Source of the DNA: Pyropia yezoensis
Lineage: Eukaryota; Rhodophyta; Bangiophyceae; Bangiales; Bangiaceae
Reading direction: 5' to 3'
DNA: 64,000 nt
NCBI GenBank assembly: GCA_009829735.1
Contig: CM020619.1
Span: 16,125,816 to 16,189,815, forward strand
Under the pieces are notes generated by a model. That model did not search any database. It saw nothing but the letters and a program-made list of their open reading frames with translations, and had not been told where the DNA came from. Below, piece after piece: positions 51,988-63,284 of the stretch; the first letter of the stretch is position 1; every line of letters begins with the position of its first letter. Position numbers and translations under genes: made by a program.

Positions 51988-52240
51988 GTGTCATTCGGAG
52001 GCGGGCGTGGGAGCGTGCCCCGGACGCCCCTTTGCCTTCTCCAGGGGCCCCGTCCCACAGAGACGGGTAATTTCGTACCATCCAATCAGGGTGTGGCTTT
52101 GCTTTTCACGTGGCGCGTCTCGTCGCAAGCTGCGGTGGACCAGGGCGAACAAGGGGACACAATTTCGACGCGGGTGCCACACCAAGCCGTTGTGGTAACA
52201 GGCCTCGGACAATGCACACGGGCGGTACCACCTGCCGATG

Positions 52241-52376
52241 GACACGTGGGGCACGGGGAATCGCGGTTTGTAGATACGACCATCACCTATCCATCAGCCG
52301 CTGCGAAGGACACGTGGGGCACGGGGAATCGCGGTTTGTACATACGACCCTCACCCACCCATCAGCCGCGGCTGTG
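52241..52376. repeat. 68-bp tandem duplication
   Basis: GACACGTGGGGCACGGGGAA starts at 52241 and again at 52309. The two units differ at a few positions. Confidence 0.85.
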
Positions 52377-52379
52377 GTC

Positions 52380-53850
52380 CCCGGGGATGGGGGGCGGGCA
52401 CCCCCCCCCCCCCCCCCCCCCCCCTCCCGCTTCCCCACGCTTCCCGCCCAGTCTTGCCCGAGGGCCGCCCTGCTTTGCCATCATGGCATGATGTCGTCGA
52501 GGTCATTTATTCACGGTGCGGACGCACGGCCCACACAACCCCCCACTCCACCCCACCCTTCGGCCCTGCGCGTGTGCCCAGCCGATGACATTTAATCAGG
52601 AACGGGCCAACTTTTTCGCTAGAAGACGCCGTGTCCGGCTGGGCCCCTCCACACCGCCCCGCCTCAACCCCCCCCCACCAACGTCGCCGCCCCGCGCAAT
52701 CCCTCCCACTGACTTAACCGCCCCGTCTGTGCAGCCACAGCCCGGCCCCGCCACCGCCATCACAGCCCAACCCCGCACCTCGGAGGATCCCCCGTGGCGG
52801 TGCGCACGTCCTTGACCGACGGCGAGACACGGCTGGCCATTTGCGATCACGATAACTCTCGACCACACCGCGCTCACGCGATGCGCGGCAGGCTGCTGCG
52901 CGGTCGTCGCCGCCTGTGGAACGGCTAGCAGCGGAACGGCCTCATGCAGGGGAGCATCAGTGTAGGGATGGTAAATCTGGTCCGGACAACGTCACGGAAT
53001 GAATTCCCATTGGCTGAGAGACTGGATGCAGGTGGCGCCCAGCTGGGCCCTCGCCCGCCCCAGGTGGCTGATCTTCTACCGCTGTGCTGTAGCATATCCC
53101 AAACCAGGACTCCGCATTGGCCGCTGAGGAGGCCATGAATGTACAGTGTACTGTACTGTATGTACAGGTCACCTCGTTGGAAATCCAGTCCAAAAAAAAA
53201 AAAAAAAAAACAAGACAGCACTTGCTCGGATTTCTGGCTGGGGCTCTCCGCGCCTCCGTACATGCAGTGCTGTAACCTCTGTTGACCTCCACGTTTTGGT
53301 CCACCCCCTACACTCGTCTAGAGGAGCTCCTCGCCTGTGCGGGTCTAATAATTTCATTTAGCGGCCACGGCGATCATTGCTCGCCCTTCTGCCTCTCCCT
53401 TTGCGCGCTTTGACGGTCCATGGGGGACCTCGTGGACCATCTGACGGACGCAGGTTCTTATGTAAGCACTATGAAACTGGTGATTGTCTGGCCTGTCATA
53501 TTTGCTCGCCGTGGTCAGATCGTCCCGCGAGAAGGATACAGTGCCAGCGCCTCACGGCCATCCCGAATACCGACAAGTCATCCGCGGTCAGGCTACGTAC
53601 CGACACCCCCCCGGCGAAAAAATGGACCAATCAGGCTGCGACTAGGACTTGGGCGACCGTGCAAACGCTGACGTGGTGCTGGACGGATGCTTGCTTTGTG
53701 GAAAGGGTGTCAACAAGGTGCAAGGCGAGACGACAGACGCGATCATCCTGTTGGATTAAATATCCCTATTATCTTCCTTTGTGCTGTGTGCCCTGTCCCT
53801 GGTGCATTCCCTGTGTGCCCTGTCGGTGCGCCGCGGGGGGTACTCGTGAC
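52380..53850. other. Intergenic with poly-C and poly-A runs
   Basis: Contains a C tract near 52401-52424 and an A tract at about 53192-53210. No gene recognised. Confidence 0.4.
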
Positions 53851-53851
53851 G

Positions 53852-54508
53852 ATGCCGCGTCGGTCCATCCATACGGCCAATGGTGGCGCTCTGCACGGTG
53901 CCGTCGAGACGTTTGTGCTCGTGCCAACGTTTTTTGGCCTGCTGACGGGCGTCCCCGGCGCCGTCTCCTCCCACGTCAACGACCTCACGGCGGGGAGGTG
54001 CCGTAGCGGAATGCCTGCGGCGGCGATCTTTATTGCCCTTGAGTGGCACAACACGTACTTCGTTCCTGGCCGTCTCAACAACCCCCGGCCGGCGGCGCGG
54101 CCAGAGCCTGTGGCCGCCCAGTACGTACCGACTTCCATGCTTATTGCTTGTAGGGCCGCTTGTAACCGCCTGCAGGGATCGGGTCTGACACCCCGGGGGG
54201 CGGCAGCCGACGAAGAGCCCCTGCGGCTGATCTCCTCTGTGGTGGCACTCAACGCGGCCGACGGACTCGCTGTTGCGGTTGCAGAGCTCGCCCTCCGGGC
54301 TGTGTGGCAAGACGCTCACCCGCCAGTGGCACACGTGGCGCCGGCGCTTGCGGCGGACGTCTCTGCAATGCGACACTGTGTGGACCCTGCCAAGGCCCCT
54401 ATCGGAGACAATGAGGACCCGCCCGCGTCGGCGCTGGACCCCGCCGCCGGCTTGTTCAGTGCGAGTGGGTATCCCGAAGGGGATTATTTTTCGAATGTTC
54501 CTTCGTAG
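53852..54508 (+). CDS. Unknown protein, paralogue A of a convergent pair
   Basis: ATG 53852 (MPRRSIHTANGGALHGAVE) gives 218 residues. It aligns along most of its length with the minus-strand protein at 55549-56244. Shared features are MPR..IH..HGG-like starts, FLGLLTG/FFGLLTG, a helix A.A..IA.EW.N, ACRA.CRRLQ, EEPLRLI.....LNAADGL and the identical block AELALRAVWQDAHP. The block pattern suggests an all-helical domain. No catalytic motif or family is recognised. The last ~35 residues are less conserved. ATG choice is supported by the paralogue starting at the equivalent codon, although the frame is open further upstream. Confidence 0.6.
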   Translation: MPRRSIHTANGGALHGAVETFVLVPTFFGLLTGVPGAVSSHVNDLTAGRCRSGMPAAAIFIALEWHNTYFVPGRLNNPRPAARPEPVAAQYVPTSMLIACRAACNRLQGSGLTPRGAAADEEPLRLISSVVALNAADGLAVAVAELALRAVWQDAHPPVAHVAPALAADVSAMRHCVDPAKAPIGDNEDPPASALDPAAGLFSASGYPEGDYFSNVPS

Positions 54509-55548
54509 GAGGTACACGGCCCCGGCAGTGTGTGGGTGGTTTGTCTGCACGACGGGTACTGGGTGTCCGTGGGGATGTATGGGTGGTTCTTGTACAAATT
54601 GTTTTCCATCGTGTTGTCCATCACGTTTCCAGGCCCCCACACGGGTGCCTGGGAAGCCCCTTGCGGGCGCCCCCCCCCCCCCCCCTCTCCCTCCCTATTT
54701 GGCGGCTACTGTACGCCATGGCCTCGTCAGGGTCCCCGGTCTTTTGTTTATGGTCCATGGTACGGACAGGGAGTACCCCAGACGCCCTCGGCCCGAGTGG
54801 AGGTCCCATATCGAGGCGCAAGAGGGCAGTGACGGCCAAGCAGGTCAGCACGGGCGCCTGGGCGTGGGCCGACGTGTCTTTCGCGTCGCCCATTGTGGCG
54901 CGGCAGCTCGCGTAGCGTAGCTGCGCGGGGACAAGAAGGTGAAAAAGTACTTGTCTGCCTGCCCCTCCCCCCCCCCCGACATTGTGGCCCGCATTGGTAA
55001 GTAGGGCGCGTGGACGATACGGTTTTTTGTACAGGTGGGGGGCGGCGGGCACGCTACATAACGCCAACGCAAGGTCGGCCAAGGACACGACCACGGACAC
55101 AACGTGTAGAAACATGGGAATGATCTATGCAAAACATGACACGCCTCCACCCCGCCCACATCTCTTTCACCATAGACCGAACATGTGGTCAAGTGCTGGC
55201 ACAGAGGCGTTCCACATGCGACAAAGTAGCTCTCAGTGGCGGAACAAGAGAAATCGCCCCCCCCCCCCCCCCTCAAACAGAAAAGGCAGCATCCTTTACA
55301 TGCTTACCGCACACACGACCAAGAGAGTCGTCGTGTGAGCTCCCGTAGGCGCTCTCCAAACGGGCGTTTCCCGACATGGCGTGGATGTACCGGGTGATGC
55401 ATGGCACAGGGTCAAAGACAAAAGAAGGCGGGAGAGGTGTCTTGGGCCCTTGCCCCCACTATCGCCCTCGTATGCTGCGCATGGCCAGGCGCAGACTCCG
55501 CCGACGGGACGGCGGGGAGGCTTCCGGGACCGCCGCCTCCTCAACGTG

Positions 55549-56244
55549 CTACCCCGTAGCCTCTCCCGCGACAGCGGCCGCTGTCGCGGTGGTGCGAGCT
55601 TCCAAGACGAGGTCCATGTCAGGGTACTTACTGACAACGGCAAGGTCCGCTGGGATACAAACCGCAGACGGCCATGCACCCGTGCCCGTGTCAGTGGGAG
55701 CCATTGCCGTGTCCACGCAACGCCGCATGGACGCAACGGCTGCGGCGGAAACGAACGAGGCGGCGCGCACGGTGGGATGGGCGTCCTGCCACACCGCGCG
55801 GAGGGCCAGCTCGGCAATGGCGACGGACAGCCCCTCAGCCTCGTTGAACGCCATCAGAAAGTAGATCAGCCGCACGGGCTCTTGATCGGCTTCCGCCGCG
55901 TCCGCCACCGGGCCACAACTCTGCAGCCGCCTACAGACGGCGCGACACGCAATATGCAAGGCAGTGGGCACGTGCTCGCAGGCCACCGGCTGCTCCCGAG
56001 CCCGACGGCGCCCGACACTGGCACGGGCAGCCACACAGTGCAGGTTTTCCCACTGGACAGCCACGGCCATCGCTGCTAGGGCCATTCCACCGTGACACAT
56101 TGCCGCGGCGTCCTCGCTGATACGGGAAGCGGCGGCGTCGGGGGCTCCCGTGAGCAAGCCAAGAAAGCGCAAGTAGTCAACAAACACATCGACAGCAAAG
56201 TGAGCCGCCCCACCATGAAGGCTGTGCGCCGCATGCCTCGGCAT
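55549..56244 (-). CDS. Unknown protein, paralogue B of a convergent pair
   Basis: ATG 56244 (MPRHAAHSLHGGAAHFAVD) gives 231 residues, homologous to 53852-54508 but clearly diverged (about 45% identical by eye). Conserved blocks are RFLGLLTGAPDAA, VAVQWENLHCVAA, ACRAVCRRLQSCG, PVRLIYFLMAFNEAEGL and AELALRAVWQDAHPTV. The two genes point at each other across ~1 kb, consistent with an old inverted duplication. The conserved reading frame despite divergence implies selection, so both are probably functional. Family unknown. Confidence 0.6.
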   Translation of the reverse strand: MPRHAAHSLHGGAAHFAVDVFVDYLRFLGLLTGAPDAAASRISEDAAAMCHGGMALAAMAVAVQWENLHCVAARASVGRRRAREQPVACEHVPTALHIACRAVCRRLQSCGPVADAAEADQEPVRLIYFLMAFNEAEGLSVAIAELALRAVWQDAHPTVRAASFVSAAAVASMRRCVDTAMAPTDTGTGAWPSAVCIPADLAVVSKYPDMDLVLEARTTATAAAVAGEATG

Positions 56245-56249
56245 GACGG

Positions 56250-57330
56250 CAACGTTCCCCGGGGGGGCTGCTGCTCTCGAAAACCCGTTTCACAGGGGAC
56301 ACACGCACCGCACCGCCACCACCACCCGCCGACTTGGCCACCAGCTCGGGAGGCGGGCGAGGGGGTAAGGGCAAGGAGCAAGGAAGAGGCCACGCGGCTG
56401 TGGGGCGGGGGCGCGGCTCGGGGGCGGCACGCCAGCAGCGGTGCCGGCGCCGTTTGAAAACCGCGCCGGCCGTGCTGGCGCGATCCGCCCCCCTCCCCCA
56501 ACAGAGCCGCCGCGCTCGTGCTCCCCCCCCCGGCCAAGCCGCCGATCCACCTCCCTGGCGACGCCCTCCCCCCCCCCCCTCGCCTCCCACCCCCCGCCCC
56601 AACCGACCCTGGTCACCAACCAAGTCCAGACGACGATTGGGCAAGTCGCATAGGAGGGTCGTGGTGGTGCGACGGCGTGGGAGAGCGGGCGTCCCGACAA
56701 TGGCGCGTGGTGGTGCGGCTTCACGGTGAGGGGGCGGCGTGCGTGCGGGCCGCTTCAATATACAGACCTCGCTGGCAGGGTAGGGGGCCGGAACCAGTGT
56801 CGCATCTTGCCAATGCGAGACGTGTCCGCAGTTTCCATGGGCGACCCGACCGCGCTTACAGCAGTGCCGGACGGCGTCCAAGACCCTTCGATTAGGCAGG
56901 CCACGTGTGCTGCTCAGCGCTCAGCGTGTCCACGCGCTTTGTGGCGTAGCCAGTCTGGACCTCATGTCGACCATTCTCGATGCGATCCTTGGTCTCTGTG
57001 TACTGCATAAGATGTACGACATACCACATTGTAGAGGAGACTGGGGGGAGTCAGATGGTATTTTTCATTTTCTGAGGCCTCTTGTTCTCCCTAAACTATG
57101 AGCAGGGAAGGCATAAGTACCGTCAGTTATGTGCTCCTCAAAGTCGACCACGTCTTAGGGCCAATGGGGGCACCCGATGTGCTCTCTGTCGTGGGCTGGG
57201 TGGGTGCCGGCGCGCGTGCGGGCGTCCTTTGCCGCCCGCCGGAACTGGACCGTTGCGCGCACGGGCGCTTTGAGCTCCATTGCCGGCGGCTCGCCACTGG
57301 TGCGCCGTCGCTTTTTGGCTGTCCGCCGCG
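56250..57330. other. GC-rich intergenic, no gene recognised
   Basis: Pro/Arg-rich frames on both strands only. Confidence 0.4.
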
Positions 57331-57351
57331 TCGCCGTGGGTGCTAGGCCAC

Positions 57352-57585
57352 TTTCGGCTGGCGGTCGGGTGGCCGCGGGTGCTCGGCCGCTTGTGGCCTT
57401 CGGGATGGTCGCCGCGGGTGCTCGGCCACTTTCGGCCGGCGGTCGGGTGGCCGCGGGTGCTCGGCCGCTTGTGGCCTTCCGGCTGGTCGCCGCGGGTGCT
57501 CAGCCACTTTCGGCCGGCGGTCGGGTGGCCGCGGGTGCTCGACCGCTTGTGGTCTCTCGTGTGGTAGCCGCGGGTGCGCTGGTGC
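57352..57585. repeat. 78-bp minisatellite (two 39-bp half-units)
   Basis: CTTTCGGCYGGCGGTCGGGT recurs at 57352, 57429 and 57507. Each 78-bp unit is two related halves built around GCCGCGGGTGCTCGGCC. Degenerate copies continue to about 58070. A 410-residue frame crosses it because 39 is divisible by three, but I do not treat that frame as a supported gene. Confidence 0.75.
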
Positions 57586-58587
57586 TTTTGGCTGGCCGTC
57601 GGGTAACCGCTGGTGCCGCACCACTATTGGACGGCCGTTGGTTCCTGGCAGATCATTACACGGGTCCATTTTGGGCGTCCGCCTGGTTGCGGCGGGTAGC
57701 GGTGCGTGCCTGGCCGCGCTTCACCTCCTGGGTGGTCGCGGCGGGTTCTCGGCCTGGCTGTTCTGTATGGCAGTCTGCCACGGGTGCTCGGCCGCTCCTG
57801 GCTCCCCGCCCGGTCGTAGCAGTTGAGCGGGTGCATTTCGCGACCCGGCTGGTCGCCGCTGGTGCCCCGCCGCTTTCAGCCAGCCGTGGGGTCCTGGCGG
57901 ATCATGCCACGGGTGCGTTTGGCCCGCTGTTTGGCCGCCGCGGGTGCGCCGCCGCGTTTGGCTGGCGGTCGGGTCGCCGCGGAGTGCTCGGCCGCATTTG
58001 GCATCCCGCGCGGTCGTGGCGGGTGCGCGCGCGTCCTTTGCCTCCCGGCGGGTCGCGGCGCGTGCGCAGGCGTGCTTGGCAGGTTTGCACGGCAGAAGCT
58101 ATGGACGAACTCCCGTCGCCGGTCGACGCTGCAAGACCGCTGGGTTTCTCCTCAACGCATCCGCTGGTGTACTTTGCTCGTATCCAACAGGGGACGTGTG
58201 CGCAGGTGGCATTGTGCACCAATCACGTGGTAACTTGTGCACAGAACCAACAGGACTGGCGCGTGGACACTCTCACACCCAAGAGACGTATGCTCTCACG
58301 GTTCTGTCCGCGGTGGGCGTGGTACCTCGTCCAGTGCACTTGCCATGCACCTGCTGCTACAACTGTGTGGGGCGCGGCCCGCGTATCCACACAGACACAC
58401 ACCGGGTAGAAATGTCGGATGGTAAACGATGCCAGTGCTTCGTTCTTGCTCAGTAAGCACAAGTGTTCCAAGTACGCGTCCAGCATTCAAGTACTCACGT
58501 TGGACGCCACGTGGCATGAAATGCATACCACGATCAATTACTACGTATTCCGACGTTCTCCAAGACAGGGAACCAGGGCGGGTCCGT

Positions 58588-58601
58588 GTTATGTACATAA
58601 C
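58588..58601. repeat. Perfect palindrome GTTATGTACATAAC
   Basis: Left member of a pair 327 bp apart. Confidence 0.8.
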
Positions 58602-58914
58602 GACACCAGTGCGTGTTGGTTCTCCAGGTCGCTCTTTGCGGCCGCACTCGTTTTGTCCAAAACACTACCCCATGAACCGTTCTTCATTAAACCGCAAAGA
58701 AACCCGTGCCGCATCATGCGCCATCGTTATCGACTGCAAAAATGGGCACGACCGTCCGTATAATTTATGTCTGTCGATTTCGTTCCCGACATCAGTCCGC
58801 GCGATTTGGCACCGAATAAGCGGTCAAGCCGCCTGTGAACCACACTCATGTGATCGAGCGCCCGATCCGCTGTGTTGACAAGTCTAGGGGTTGGGGCCAC
58901 TCGATCTGGGACGC

Positions 58915-58928
58915 GTTATGTACATAAC
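58915..58928. repeat. Perfect palindrome GTTATGTACATAAC
   Basis: Right member of the pair. The same 14-mer is found near 33.9 kb. Confidence 0.8.
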
Positions 58929-59342
58929 AGCACCCCTTTCCCTGATCTTGATGGCATCCTCCCCGGCACACTCGTCAGTGTAGGTCGCGGTACTTGTTAC
59001 TGTTAAATACCCCCTGAAGTGGTTGTGTAATGGCATGAGCAGCTTTGTTTGTTGTTGATTTTTTCACACCCCACAAATCTTTTTTCGGATGCGCTGGCGG
59101 GTCTTGTGATCTGGGCGCTGAGTGACACGTACAGTTGTGCGCGTCCCGTTCCTGTTTACTCCCGCAACCGCCGTCGTCCTGCCGGACAGTTCCCCCTCTA
59201 CTCGACGGACGTCCCCCGCCTTTCCTCACCGCCTTTTTCCGGCTGGCGATTTTTGCCAGCCAAAGAACAATCCTTCCCGGTTCCCTGTTGTCCTCGACGG
59301 CGACCTGAGGCCTCTGGGCGGTTCGGGGGCATATCGACGGTG

Positions 59343-60236
59343 ATGGACGCCAATGGTGGTGGCCATCATGGCCACGAACGCGACGACACCACCGGTAGCT
59401 CTGGTTGCGGCCGTGTCGGTCACGACGGTGGTCCATATGGCGGATGCACTCGTGTCGGTGTCAGCGGCGGTGGTGGCCGTGATGACCGCAACAGGGGTGG
59501 ATCTGGTAGTGGTACCGGCGATGGACACCGCCACCGTCCTACCTATGGCGGTGATCGCAACGGTGGCAACGTGGACCGCGACGTCGCTCCACTCTTGTCG
59601 TTCCATGGAGCTGGCTACCCGGCCTCGATTGACACGATGTCCGTGCATCGAGAGTTTGGTCGCTGCGTCAACGACCACTTCTTTCCTGTGGTGGACGGCT
59701 CTCATCGCAAGTACACGCTGCGGCGTACGCTGGTGAAGGCGGACAGTGCGCCCGCCCACGACCATGCCTTTCCTGTGGTGGACAGCTCTCATCGCCTGTA
59801 CACGCTGCGGCGTACGCTGGTGGAGGCGGACAGTGCGCCCGCCCACGACCATGCCTTTCCTGTGGTGGACGGCTCTCATCGCCTGTACACGCTGTGGCGT
59901 ATGCTGGTGGGGGCGCACAGTGCGCCCGCCCACGACCATGCCTTTCCTGTGGTGGACGGCTCTCATCGCCTGTACACGCTGCGGCGTATGCTGGTGGGGG
60001 CGGAAAGTGCGCCCGCCCACGACCATGCTTTTCCTGTGGTGGACAGCTCTCATCGCCTGTACACGCTGCGGCGTATGCTGGTGGGGGCGGACAGTGCGCC
60101 CGCCCACGACCATGCTTTTCCTGTGGTGGACGGCTCTCATCGCCTTTACACGCTGCGGCGTATGCTGGTGGGGGCGGACAGTGCGCCCGCCCACGACCAT
60201 GCTTTTCCTGTGGTGGACGGCTCTCACCGCCCTTAG
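59343..60236 (+). CDS. Hypothetical protein with seven 29-residue tandem repeats
   Basis: ATG 59343 (MDANGGGHHGHERDDTTGSS) gives 297 residues. A Gly/Asp/His-rich first third is followed by SFHGAGYPASIDTMSVHREF and then repeats of the type PVVDGSHRLYTLRRMLVGAD plus SAPAHDHAF. The frame is also open upstream to 59049. The 87-bp DNA unit keeps frame and ends at TAG 60234-60236. The minus strand is open through the repeats too, so coding on plus is favoured only by the non-repeat N-terminus. No family recognised; a wall or adhesion-type repeat protein is one guess. Confidence 0.42.
   Translation: MDANGGGHHGHERDDTTGSSGCGRVGHDGGPYGGCTRVGVSGGGGRDDRNRGGSGSGTGDGHRHRPTYGGDRNGGNVDRDVAPLLSFHGAGYPASIDTMSVHREFGRCVNDHFFPVVDGSHRKYTLRRTLVKADSAPAHDHAFPVVDSSHRLYTLRRTLVEADSAPAHDHAFPVVDGSHRLYTLWRMLVGAHSAPAHDHAFPVVDGSHRLYTLRRMLVGAESAPAHDHAFPVVDSSHRLYTLRRMLVGADSAPAHDHAFPVVDGSHRLYTLRRMLVGADSAPAHDHAFPVVDGSHRP
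59685..60236. repeat. 87-bp tandem repeat, seven copies
   Basis: CCTGTGGTGGACRGCTCTCA at 59685, 59772, 59859, 59946, 60033, 60120 and 60207, an exact 87-bp spacing with few substitutions. The last copy is partial. Confidence 0.95.
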
Positions 60237-60593
60237 CTCTCATCGCGTTTACACACTGCAGAGGCTGGTCGCTGGTACAGCGCTTCTGTTGTGGTAGGGG
60301 CCCCCAAATCCTATTCGATTCTACTCAGGTACGATGAGTTTTCTATACATTGACCACCCGACGCGCCCGTTTGGGCGATGGCGACTGCCCTGTACGCGCT
60401 GTACAACTCGGACCGGGCGTCTTTGTTTGATGCATCTCTGCCCCCCCTTGCCGTCAACTTAACTTTGCTTCCCCACCACGACGCTGCTCCAGCCGGAGCG
60501 CCTTCCCGGGTCGTGTAGGCAACAACGGCCGAGACAGTCACTGAGGGAACTTGAGGAATGCGGGCTTGGATGAAGGGGGGAGGGGGACAGCTT

Positions 60594-60613
60594 GGGGGGG
60601 GGGGGGGGGGGGG
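60594..60613. repeat. Poly-G tract (20 bp)
   Basis: Uninterrupted G run. A C run follows at 60742-60762. Confidence 0.85.
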
Positions 60614-61109
60614 CGGGCATATTGGCACGTGGAAGCCCCAAGCACTGTGCCGCCCGCCTGACTGCAGCAGCCGCGCCCTCCGCCGGTACCAGCGGGTCCC
60701 ATCGGTAGCAGTCACTCCACACGCGTACCAGCAGCCCCCCTCCCCCCCCCCCCCCCCCCCCCTCCACGGCTGCAGCAGCGGGAGGAGCCGCCTCGCCCTC
60801 GGTAGCAACGGCCCAGCACCGGGGGCATCTTCCCACCACCGATGGCACCCACCGACCCCCCTCCCCCGCCAGTGCCAGCCACCGCCCCCCCCCCACAGTA
60901 GCAGCCGCCGACCCGGCCACAGCAGACGCCCCTCTACACCGATACCAGCGGCACCCACGCCGGTAGCAGCCGCTTTTTTCTGGCTACATCAGCGGCTTTC
61001 CGCCACATCCGCCGGCCATCCTGGCCAGCAACCCTCACCGACCATCCGCACCGGTTACCGCCGCATGAAACCTCAGGTCGCCATGGCCACCGCTGACCAT
61101 CGCCGTCAG

Positions 61110-61570
61110 CCACCCCCGCCGGCCACAGCCTCCTGTCCCCGCCGCCGGCAGCCATCCCACGCCAGTGCCGGCAGCCACCCCACGCCACTGCCGCCAGCCA
61201 CCACCGCTGGCCAACCACGGCAGCCATCCTGGAGGCCACTGCCGCCGGCCGCAGCCCCCTGTCCCCGCCGCCGGCAGCTACCCCCGCCACTGCCGCCAGC
61301 CACCACCGCTGGCCAACCACGCCAGCCATCCCGGAGGCCACTGCCGCCGGCCGCAGCTTCCTGTCCCCGCCGCCGGCAGCTACAGCACGCCACTGCCGCC
61401 AGCCACCACCGCTGGCCAACTACGCCAGCTATCCCGGAGGCCACTGCCGCCGGCCGCAGCCTCCTGTCCCCGCCGCCGGCACCTACAGCACGCCACTGCC
61501 GCCAGCCACCACCGCTGGCCAACCACGCCAGCCATCCCCAAGGCCACTGCCGCATGCAACAGCCGCCGAG
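61110..61570. repeat. 103-bp C-rich minisatellite
   Basis: GGAGGCCACTGCCGCCGGCC starts at 61231, about 61334 and about 61437, with partial units before and after. The period is not divisible by three, so the 458-residue frame across it is unlikely to be coding. Confidence 0.75.
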
Positions 61571-61889
61571 CGCCGCCGCCGGCCACCCCCACCGGCCACC
61601 CCAGCAGGCTACCGCCTCGGCAGCCGCCGCAGGCCACCACCGCAGGCAATCTCCACCGGTCACCCACGTCGGCCACCCTCACCTGCCCCCGCCGCAAGGC
61701 ACACCAGCCGGCCACTGCCGCAGGCTGCGGCTGCCCACCATCTTCTCCCACCACTCCTCTTGGTTGCGCCTGGGGTGCGGCAGCTCGCCTCTGCCTCCTA
61801 CGTGCACGCATGCAGGGACTGGCACACTCTGGGCTCTTAGCTGGCTCTGTAATGGCTCCTCGAGTGGTCGAACCTTTAAAACGGGCCCT

Positions 61890-61918
61890 CCCCCCCCCCC
61901 CCCCCCCCCCCCCCCCCC
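61890..61918. repeat. Poly-C tract (29 bp)
   Basis: Uninterrupted C run. Frames end or shift here. Confidence 0.9.
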
Positions 61919-62559
61919 GTTACCAGGCATCTAACGATGAACCTGGCATCGAGAGTTGTCATATGCAGACTCCTTTTGCACGGCGGAAGTGAACGGATAA
62001 AGTGATGGGGAGAGGGGTGCCCCATCTGAAAGAGCTTCTTAGTCGCTCTTGTGAACTTCCTCAAGCCCCAGACCGCGGCTACCCACCGCTGCAGGCCACC
62101 CCGCATTGACCGCTGCCGCCGGGCGTCACAGCTGGCCCCAACCGATGGCCCGTGTCGCCGGCCACGAAAGCGGCCCCCTGCAGCGGCCCACCACAGCAGT
62201 GCACCACCGCCGGCCCCTGCAGCCAGCCACCGTAGTGTACAATCGCCACAAGCCACCTCTACCGGCACCCCCCTCCCCCCCTCCCCCCCCCGCCGACCCG
62301 CCCCGCCGCTCGCCACGGCGGCGGCCGGCCACTGCCGCACGCCGCCCCATTCGGCCGCCACCGCACGCCACTCCTGCAGGCCGCCCCCGCGGGCAATCGC
62401 CGCGGGCAGGCCCCTCCGGCCGTCCCCGCCGGTAATCGCCGCAGGCAATCGCCACAGATAAGCCCCTCCGGCTGTCCTCGCCGGCCATCCCCAGCGGCCG
62501 TCCCCGCCGGCCATACCCCGCCTGAACGACGGCATAACCCACCTTTTCTTCCATCTTGT

Positions 62560-63284
62560 GGTACGCACCGTCGCTGTGCGTCTTGGCTTACCCTCATAAA
62601 AAATGGTGGGAAGGCGACATCTATAGGCAATTAACACGCCCCATAGACGAAGGCAATAATGAACAGTCGGCCCGCACGGGGGTGTGGAGGGGTGTTCAGG
62701 GGTCCACTCGACAAGTCGCGGAGTGGCGTCACGGCTGAAACACAGGCTTGGCAAGGATCCCGGCTGAAGGATCACTGCGCAGGCGGCACACGCCGTGCCC
62801 CACAGCGCAGTGGCCACACAGCATTCGGCGAGGGAATAGGGCGCAGTTTGGGAGTGTGACACCCTCTCTTGACGCAATCACGAATGTGGTCAAGCACGCC
62901 TTTCCACCCTGTGTTTGAGTAAGGTCGGTCCTGTCGGCCCAGCACAAGAATCACGGGACGTGCGTGGGCCTGGGCATGGCATCACAGGCTCCCAATCTAT
63001 TGTATTTAGACCGGACATGATCTGCCTCGTGCAAGGCGCCTCTCGGATTATCATGGAGAAGACGCGTGGGGCCTGAAGTCTCTTTGCCAGCACCACAGTA
63101 CCGTTCCCCCGCGGGCGGCCCCCTTCCCAGGACGGATGCGCGTCGGCCTGTGTGAGCTCTTCGCCACCCTTCCCGCCCCCCCGCCCCCCTCCCCCCCCCG
63201 CCCCCCTTCCAGCCCTCGTCGCCCTCCGCAAACTGTTTTTTTGCACCCGCCTTGCCCATACCAAACCCCAGCCGGGCCTGGATC
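62560..63284. other. Intergenic upstream of the last gene
   Basis: No gene recognised. A C/T-rich stretch at 63170-63220 precedes the ATG at 63285 and may be its leader. Confidence 0.4.

Noticed and set aside
53139..53168. TGTACAGTGTACTGTACTGT palindrome-like run
   Set aside because: Only the TGTACA ends match in reverse complement. The middle does not pair, so it is a simple-sequence patch.
56177..56881. 234-residue minus frame next to paralogue B
   Set aside because: Gly/Arg-rich, overlaps the start of the better-supported paralogue in another frame, and has no homologous counterpart near paralogue A.
57177..58409. 410-residue frame across the 78-bp minisatellite
   Set aside because: The period is divisible by three, so a frame stays open by chance. 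No non-repeat domain supports it.
59685..60236. Possible CRISPR array
   Set aside because: Units are contiguous tandem copies without spacers, in a eukaryotic context.
60558..61934. 458-residue Pro-rich frame
   Set aside because: It crosses a 103-bp repeat whose period breaks frame, and ends in a poly-C run.
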